A stretch of DNA of 59,019 nt, taken from the IMG/VR virus record IMGVR_UViG_3300042344_000344, positions 1-59,019 of that record; one strand, 5' to 3'. Both the position numbers and the translations under genes were made by a program. Origin of the DNA: a virus. Each line of letters starts with the position of its first letter. Within the stretch, counting starts at the first letter, position 1. The notes under the pieces are model-generated. The model saw only the letters and a program-made list of their open reading frames with translations. It did no database searches and had not been told where the DNA came from. Shown here one piece after another: positions 55,799-59,019 of the stretch.

Positions 55799-56169
55799 AC
55801 CCGAGACTCGGCGGAGACGTACCAGCGTTTCACACAATCGTTCGTCGAGTACACTTCCACCTGCTCCACCCCGAGCCAGTCGGCGAGGATTTTGGCCAGT
55901 ACCGCGTTGGTCTTAAAGGGCAGCGGCAATATCGCCCCGGTGAGCATTTCGTACACCTGCGAATGGGTCGAGGATTCGCACTCGTAGGAGGCAATCGTGT
56001 GAATCGCTTCGTCGCGCGTGTACCGGGTCTTTACGGGTTCGGACGGGAGTTCAGGCTCCGGGGTGGGCTCGGGCTCCTCGAACACCTTCTTCGGGTCGAG
56101 CGGGTGAAAGGTGAGCGCTTCATGCTCGTCGATCTCGGGGGTGGTGAGTTTACCTTTTTTGCGTACCAT
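55795..56169 (-). CDS. Hypothetical early protein (124 aa)
   Basis: Starts MVRKKGKLTTPEIDEHEAL; acidic, Pro/Glu-rich linker (EEPEPTPEPELPSEPV); helical C-terminal domain (RDEAIHTIASYECESSTHSQ, VLAKILADWLGVEQV). ATG 56167-56169 with ATAGAGGA RBS. The frame is open to 56244, but that stretch contains a strong terminator hairpin, so the shorter start is preferred. No family recognised. Confidence 0.65.
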   Translation of the reverse strand: MVRKKGKLTTPEIDEHEALTFHPLDPKKVFEEPEPTPEPELPSEPVKTRYTRDEAIHTIASYECESSTHSQVYEMLTGAILPLPFKTNAVLAKILADWLGVEQVEVYSTNDCVKRWYVSAESRV

Positions 56170-56196
56170 GGGTGAAAAGTCCTCTATTCGTGTGTG

Positions 56197-56226
56197 AAAA
56201 ATGGGGGGTCCATTGCGTGACCCCCC
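56197..56226 (-). terminator. Rho-independent terminator in leader (attenuator candidate)
   Basis: Minus-strand stem GGGGGGTC/GACCCCCC (eight pairs; 56203-56210 with 56219-56226), eight-base loop, then ATTTTT. It ends the DUF932 transcript but also lies between the promoter at 56287-56314 and the gene it would serve. Confidence 0.75.
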
Positions 56227-56286
56227 GAAACGTCGAAAACCCAATCAACAGGAGAAGCGGACCGGGGAAGGCGATCCGCACCGGTC

Positions 56287-56314
56287 ATTATAACAGAGCG
56301 AGTGCCGTTGTCAA
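56287..56314 (-). promoter_or_regulatory. Sigma70 promoter, 16-bp spacer
   Basis: Minus strand: TTGACA (56309-56314), 16-bp spacer, TATAAT (56287-56292). Both hexamers consensus, but the spacer lacks the GTG-N end of the other promoters. It lies inside the last codons of the DUF932 gene, upstream of the terminator at 56197-56226. Confidence 0.65.
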
Positions 56315-57262
56315 TGCATTCTTTTTCATCCGAGCACCCGCACCAAACCAAGCGGACTGTAGCCGGGTGTCGGTGCTGGTGGCTTTACGCTCGTGGTCCG
56401 TGAACCGGGTGATCGCGTTGACCAACCCCCAGGCTGTACCCTGCGCGGTCTTGGTGCTCTGGCCAATGCCGGTCAAGTAGATCGAAGTCACGAGTTCGAG
56501 CATCGGACGATGGGCGTCGAGGTCGACCTCTTCCTGGTCGGGGTAGAGCACATCGAGGAAATATTTGGTCGCCTCCGCTTTCGACACCGTCCGCTTCGAA
56601 AGATCGGTCGCGTCCTTCTTGAACCGTTCCCAGGTCCCGCCGATCAGCCCGAGGTCGGCTTTCACGCGTTCGGCGTTGAACTTCGTTGAATGCGGAATGC
56701 GGATCTGCCCTGCGGTGTCTTCCAACGCGGCGTTGAGCGTGTTCTGGCACACGGTCCGCACCGTAGTGAACTGGGCGACATTCGAAAGCGTTCCGTCGCA
56801 GGAGGTCGCGACCTGGACGTAGGGGCGGACTTCGTCCCCGCCGCCGACATCGAACGAATCGTCGATCCGAGCCAGCGCCCAGTAGGTGGCACCACCGCGC
56901 AGCATCCCAGCGGTCTCCATCTTGAACCCGCCGATTTCGATCAGGTTCCGGAAGAACTCCATCACGTCGCGTGGCTGGGTGATGTTATAGTTCGAGGACA
57001 TCACCGAGAGTGGCTTCCCTGTGTCCGACCGGTACAGCGCCCAGCGGTTGGGTACCGTGTTAACGCAAACGGGGTGGTTCTCCTCGTCGCGCACCTCATA
57101 CTGGATCGCACCCTTCTTGACTTCCCAGTTAAATCCCGCTTGTTCGATCCAGGTCTCGAGCGTCGCATTCGCGTCCAGTTCCTGCCCGAGTCCGTGCCAG
57201 GGGGTCTGACCGACGTAGGCCATGTTTGCGCGACCATTTGAAAAATCGAGTTCGTGTGCCAT
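56288..57262 (-). CDS. DUF932 phage/plasmid-like protein (324 aa)
   Basis: Recognised DUF932 pattern: AYVGQTPWHGLGQELD near the N-terminus, RWALYRSDTGKPLSVMSSNY, a FKMETAGMLRGGATYWALAR segment, then TVCQNTLNAALED and the C-terminal LQSAWFGAGARMKKNAL. DUF932 (TIGR03299-like) proteins are widespread in phages and plasmids and have no confirmed biochemical role, though an early function is likely because they follow strong promoters. First gene behind the promoter at 57297-57325; RBS ATAGAGGA. Confidence 0.85.
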   Translation of the reverse strand: MAHELDFSNGRANMAYVGQTPWHGLGQELDANATLETWIEQAGFNWEVKKGAIQYEVRDEENHPVCVNTVPNRWALYRSDTGKPLSVMSSNYNITQPRDVMEFFRNLIEIGGFKMETAGMLRGGATYWALARIDDSFDVGGGDEVRPYVQVATSCDGTLSNVAQFTTVRTVCQNTLNAALEDTAGQIRIPHSTKFNAERVKADLGLIGGTWERFKKDATDLSKRTVSKAEATKYFLDVLYPDQEEVDLDAHRPMLELVTSIYLTGIGQSTKTAQGTAWGLVNAITRFTDHERKATSTDTRLQSAWFGAGARMKKNALTTALALL

Positions 57263-57296
57263 TTGGAGTTGTCCTCTATGTGATTAATGAACCTCT

Positions 57297-57325
57297 ATTG
57301 TACCACTGGTGGGACAATTCGTCAA
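57297..57325 (-). promoter_or_regulatory. Sigma70 promoter of the DUF932 gene
   Basis: Minus strand: TTGACG (57320-57325), 17-bp spacer ending CCAGTGG, TACAAT (57297-57302). Near consensus. A palindromic element is upstream at 57338-57353. Confidence 0.75.
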
Positions 57326-57337
57326 TGGGTTCGGCCA

Positions 57338-57353
57338 GTCGTCCGACGAACGG
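57338..57353. promoter_or_regulatory. Operator-like palindrome
   Basis: GTCGTCCGACGAACGG, identical over its 16 bases to the core at 54189-54204, again placed between a stop codon and a promoter. Confidence 0.55.
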
Positions 57354-57356
57354 TAA

Positions 57357-57662
57357 TCAGCTGTTTTTCTCTTTAAGTACCGCTTCGATCTCCTCGGCAA
57401 ATGCCCAAACGTCGAAGTCCGGCTGTCGCGCCGCGAAGTAACACTCGTCGATGTCTCGGTCAGTAAGCCCCACCCACTCACGCGGTCGCTGAAATCCAGC
57501 ACGGTTCAATATCGCTTCAAGGTTAGGGCCGAAAACCTTGGTAGGCTCCTCCTTAATTACCCTGTTCACATGCAATTGCATTTGGCGCTGCATACCATCG
57601 ATGAACCCGCGCTCGTATTCTTGCCCGTCCGCAGGTGTCTTCGCATTCTTGTTTTCGCTCAT
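57357..57662 (-). CDS. Small early protein with WVGLTDRDI module (101 aa)
   Basis: N-terminus similar to the gene spanning the junction (MSENKNAKTPADGQEYERG against MTESKNAKTPIDGG), a middle with LHVNRVIKEEPTKV, and a C-terminal module REWVGLTDRDIDECYFAA ... AEEIEAVLKEKN that recurs in the 58015-58395 gene. Function unknown; these modular proteins appear to be built by shuffling short cassettes. Overlaps the upstream gene by four bases (ATGA). Confidence 0.66.
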   Translation of the reverse strand: MSENKNAKTPADGQEYERGFIDGMQRQMQLHVNRVIKEEPTKVFGPNLEAILNRAGFQRPREWVGLTDRDIDECYFAARQPDFDVWAFAEEIEAVLKEKNS

Positions 57663-58018
57663 GTGTTCTGCTCCATGTTTTTACCAATCTCAGCGGCGGC
57701 TCGGACAATCGCGCGGCGAGTGGCGGCTTTAGGGTCATCACCTTTCATTTCCCCGACCTCAGTCATCGACGGGACGTGTTGGGTGCACACATTTGCAAAC
57801 GGCACCCCTTCGTCTGCGAATGTCCAGCCGTGGTGAACGTCGATATCTAAATCGACCATCAAGCGAAAAGCGTCTTTGTCGTCGTGAAATGGACTCCAAG
57901 TAGATGCGCCGGACTCCTTCCCGACCCACAAAAGACAGTTCGTCTTCGGCCTGTACATCGTTGGTTCAACGTACCCCGCCGCTTTTGCGGCATACCTTAA
58001 TAATTCTTCGTCCGTCAT
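57659..58018 (-). CDS. Phage ABA-sandwich-type protein (119 aa)
   Basis: Begins TDEELLRYAAKAAGYV, then STWSPFHDDKDAFRLMVDLD and ends ATRRAIVRAAAEIGKNM. This order (helix, W-x-P-x-x-D-D-x-D-A-x-x-L, then ATRRAIVRAAAEIG) is characteristic of the 'phage ABA sandwich' domain found in early-region proteins of many tailed phages. Function unknown. Overlaps both neighbours by four bases. Confidence 0.72.
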   Translation of the reverse strand: MTDEELLRYAAKAAGYVEPTMYRPKTNCLLWVGKESGASTWSPFHDDKDAFRLMVDLDIDVHHGWTFADEGVPFANVCTQHVPSMTEVGEMKGDDPKAATRRAIVRAAAEIGKNMEQNT

Positions 58019-58395
58019 GCGTTCTTCTCCTTTAGCTTGGCTTCAATGTATCGGGCAAATCCCCATCGATCAAACCACTCTGAATTACTTGCATCAAACT
58101 TTTCGGACAGATAACCTAAATCTTGTATCTCCTCATCCGTCAGCCCAACCCATTGTTTCCTTGGTGGTGCGGTGTAGAGGGCTTGGCTTTTAATTGAATC
58201 GCTGCCGTTCACTCGCTCGCCGTTGCTGAATCGCCAGAACCCATCCGGGTATTTGTAGCGCCACGCCACTGGCTTTTGCTCTGTCTCCAGTGCTTGGTGC
58301 AGGGCTTTAACGGCATCGTCAAACATTTGAACGCTGCTCTTGCTTTGGTACAACTCCAGCGCCTCCAGCGCCATCTGCATAGCTTCTCTGCTCAT
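58015..58395 (-). CDS. Modular early protein with EPVAW-type cassette (126 aa)
   Basis: N-terminal helix (MSREAMQMALEALELYQSK; the gene at 92-772 begins similarly with MNREAMK), a cassette with ALETEQKPVAW and ALYTAPP, and a QWVGLTDEEIQDLGYL plus ARYIEAKLKEKN end. Same building blocks as in genes at 92-772 and 57357-57662. Unknown function. ATG at 58393-58395, with GGAGG five bases upstream; overlaps the HTH gene stop. Confidence 0.68.
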   Translation of the reverse strand: MSREAMQMALEALELYQSKSSVQMFDDAVKALHQALETEQKPVAWRYKYPDGFWRFSNGERVNGSDSIKSQALYTAPPRKQWVGLTDEEIQDLGYLSEKFDASNSEWFDRWGFARYIEAKLKEKNA

Positions 58396-58760
58396 TTTTT
58401 CCTCCGCTCTGTTTCCACTGTGCATTCGGCCTCGTAGTCGAGCACATCCTGCAATCTGTAGCGAATTGATCCGCCAATCTTCAGATACCGCATGCCCTGC
58501 TTAAGTGATCGGTCACGCTCAAGCGTCGCCCCACTAATTCCCCATCGTCGTTCAAGATCTTCCTGAGTTAAAAATTGCTGCTTAGCTAAATCGATTGCCG
58601 CGTTTTGCATCTCAAACAAACGCTGCTTCAACGACTCAATTTCTGCTTTTGCAGCTTGTAACGGCGTCGGCTCGGGTGGTTTAAGGTTTCCCTCCTCATC
58701 GAACCGATGAGGCATACATGTTGGGCACTGCTGCCAGTGTTCGCATTTGCATTGCTTCAT
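58392..58760 (-). CDS. Excisionase-like HTH protein with N-terminal Cys cluster (122 aa)
   Basis: N-terminus CKCEHWQQCPTC suggests a small metal site. After a Pro linker and a helix (AKAEIESLKQRLFEMQ) comes a MerR/excisionase-type winged helix: LTQEDLERRWGISGATLERD, then MRYLKIGGSIRYRLQDVLDY. Such domains bind DNA; with no integrase in this genome, a regulatory role is more likely than excision. ATG 58758-58760 overlaps the upstream TGA (ATGA). Confidence 0.72.
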   Translation of the reverse strand: MKQCKCEHWQQCPTCMPHRFDEEGNLKPPEPTPLQAAKAEIESLKQRLFEMQNAAIDLAKQQFLTQEDLERRWGISGATLERDRSLKQGMRYLKIGGSIRYRLQDVLDYEAECTVETERRKK

Positions 58761-58984
58761 GCTTCCCTCGCTTTCAGCATCGCGTCTGCAATCATGTAAG
58801 CCTGCCTCGCGGTTGCATCAAAATAATTCCCCTGCGCCAGTGCTTGCATCGCCTTCCCTGCAAAGTAATCACGCAGGGACATGCCGTCTGTTTATGTAAA
58901 TGTTTTCCACCGTTCATCCTGCGTCAGCTTAGGAAACGCTGGTCCACCATCTATTGGTGTCTTTGCATTTTTGCTTTCAGTCAT
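58757..58984 (-). pseudogene. Right-hand copy of the junction gene, interrupted by TAA
   Basis: ATG 58982-58984 starts the same MTESKNAKTPIDGG protein as at base 99, but the codon for Ser31 reads TAA (58892-58894). The remainder, from ATG 58880-58882 (MSLRDYFAGKAMQAL...) to TGA 58757-58759, stays in frame. On the other terminal copy the codon is TCA and the frame is open through. The stop is probably an assembly or sequencing error or a minor variant. Confidence 0.6.
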
Positions 58985-59019
58985 GGTTCTTCTCCTTTAG
59001 CTTTTCCTCGGCCCACCAC
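58886..59019. repeat. Terminal direct repeat, right copy
   Basis: Matches bases 1-134 except at 58893 (T instead of G). See the left copy. The 134 bases must be removed from one end when the genome is closed. Confidence 0.93.

Noticed and set aside
58392-58760. Excisionase of a temperate phage
   Set aside because: The HTH resembles Xis/MerR, but there is no integrase, attachment site or repressor gene in an apparently complete genome; a regulatory role fits better.
1-59019. tRNA genes, ribonucleotide reductase or PurB
   Set aside because: No cloverleaf-like sequence or corresponding protein motifs were recognised by eye; a covariance-model and profile search would settle this.

Overview
The window is an essentially complete, circularly closing genome of a tailed, probably virulent bacteriophage. 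Its first and last 134 bases are the same sequence with one mismatch, so the non-redundant genome is about 58,885 bp. Every convincing gene is on the minus strand, packed with ATGA/TAATG overlaps. There is no integrase and no CI-like repressor. I found no tRNA, CRISPR array or reverse transcriptase by eye. The tail module looks podovirus-like: a large portal, head-tail adaptors, a set of large ejection-type proteins, and no tape-measure/chaperone set. The host is not shown by the sequence. Near-consensus sigma70 promoters and small accessory genes of the 'EPVAW...LYTAPP...WVGLT' type suggest a Gram-negative, perhaps betaproteobacterial host (inference, low confidence).

Layout in transcription order (right to left, through the origin of numbering): (1) 53.1-59.0 kb continuing into 0.1-2.3 kb: small accessory/early genes (DUF932 protein, HTH proteins, DUF551-type proteins, NrdR-like zinc ribbon, PD-(D/E)XK-like nuclease) in short operons behind near-identical sigma70 promoters. 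(2) 2.3-15.4 kb: replication and nucleotide metabolism: TOTE-type AEP primase, SNF2-like helicase, UvrD-like helicase, a small SSB-tail protein, family A polymerase (DpoZ), PurZ, MazZ, DatZ, a second NrdR-like zinc ribbon, a histone-deacetylase-fold amidohydrolase and a MazG-like DUF6378 protein. (3) 15.4-15.9 kb: noncoding control region with an array of GTTCCAY half-sites. (4) 15.9-52.6 kb: morphogenesis and lysis, read from small/large terminase and portal through GroES-like protein, scaffold, capsid, adaptors, fibres, a beta-propeller receptor-binding candidate, holin/endolysin and ejection proteins. (5) 52.6-53.1 kb: a second noncoding region carrying the same GTTCCAY architecture.

The main biological reading is that this phage replaces adenine by 2-aminoadenine (Z) in its DNA. 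PurZ has the GSTGKG loop in place of PurA's GDEGKG. MazZ (dGTP to dGMP), DatZ (dATP removal) and the DpoZ-type polymerase sit in one overlapping operon. PurZ product would pass to host PurB and host nucleotide kinases, because no PurB is encoded here. Around this known cassette are less explained parts: an HDAC-like enzyme with intact catalytic residues, two NrdR-like zinc ribbons without the ATP-cone, and the paired ~250-bp GTTCCAY palindrome arrays at the heads of the replication and packaging operons. These are the best candidates for undescribed biology.
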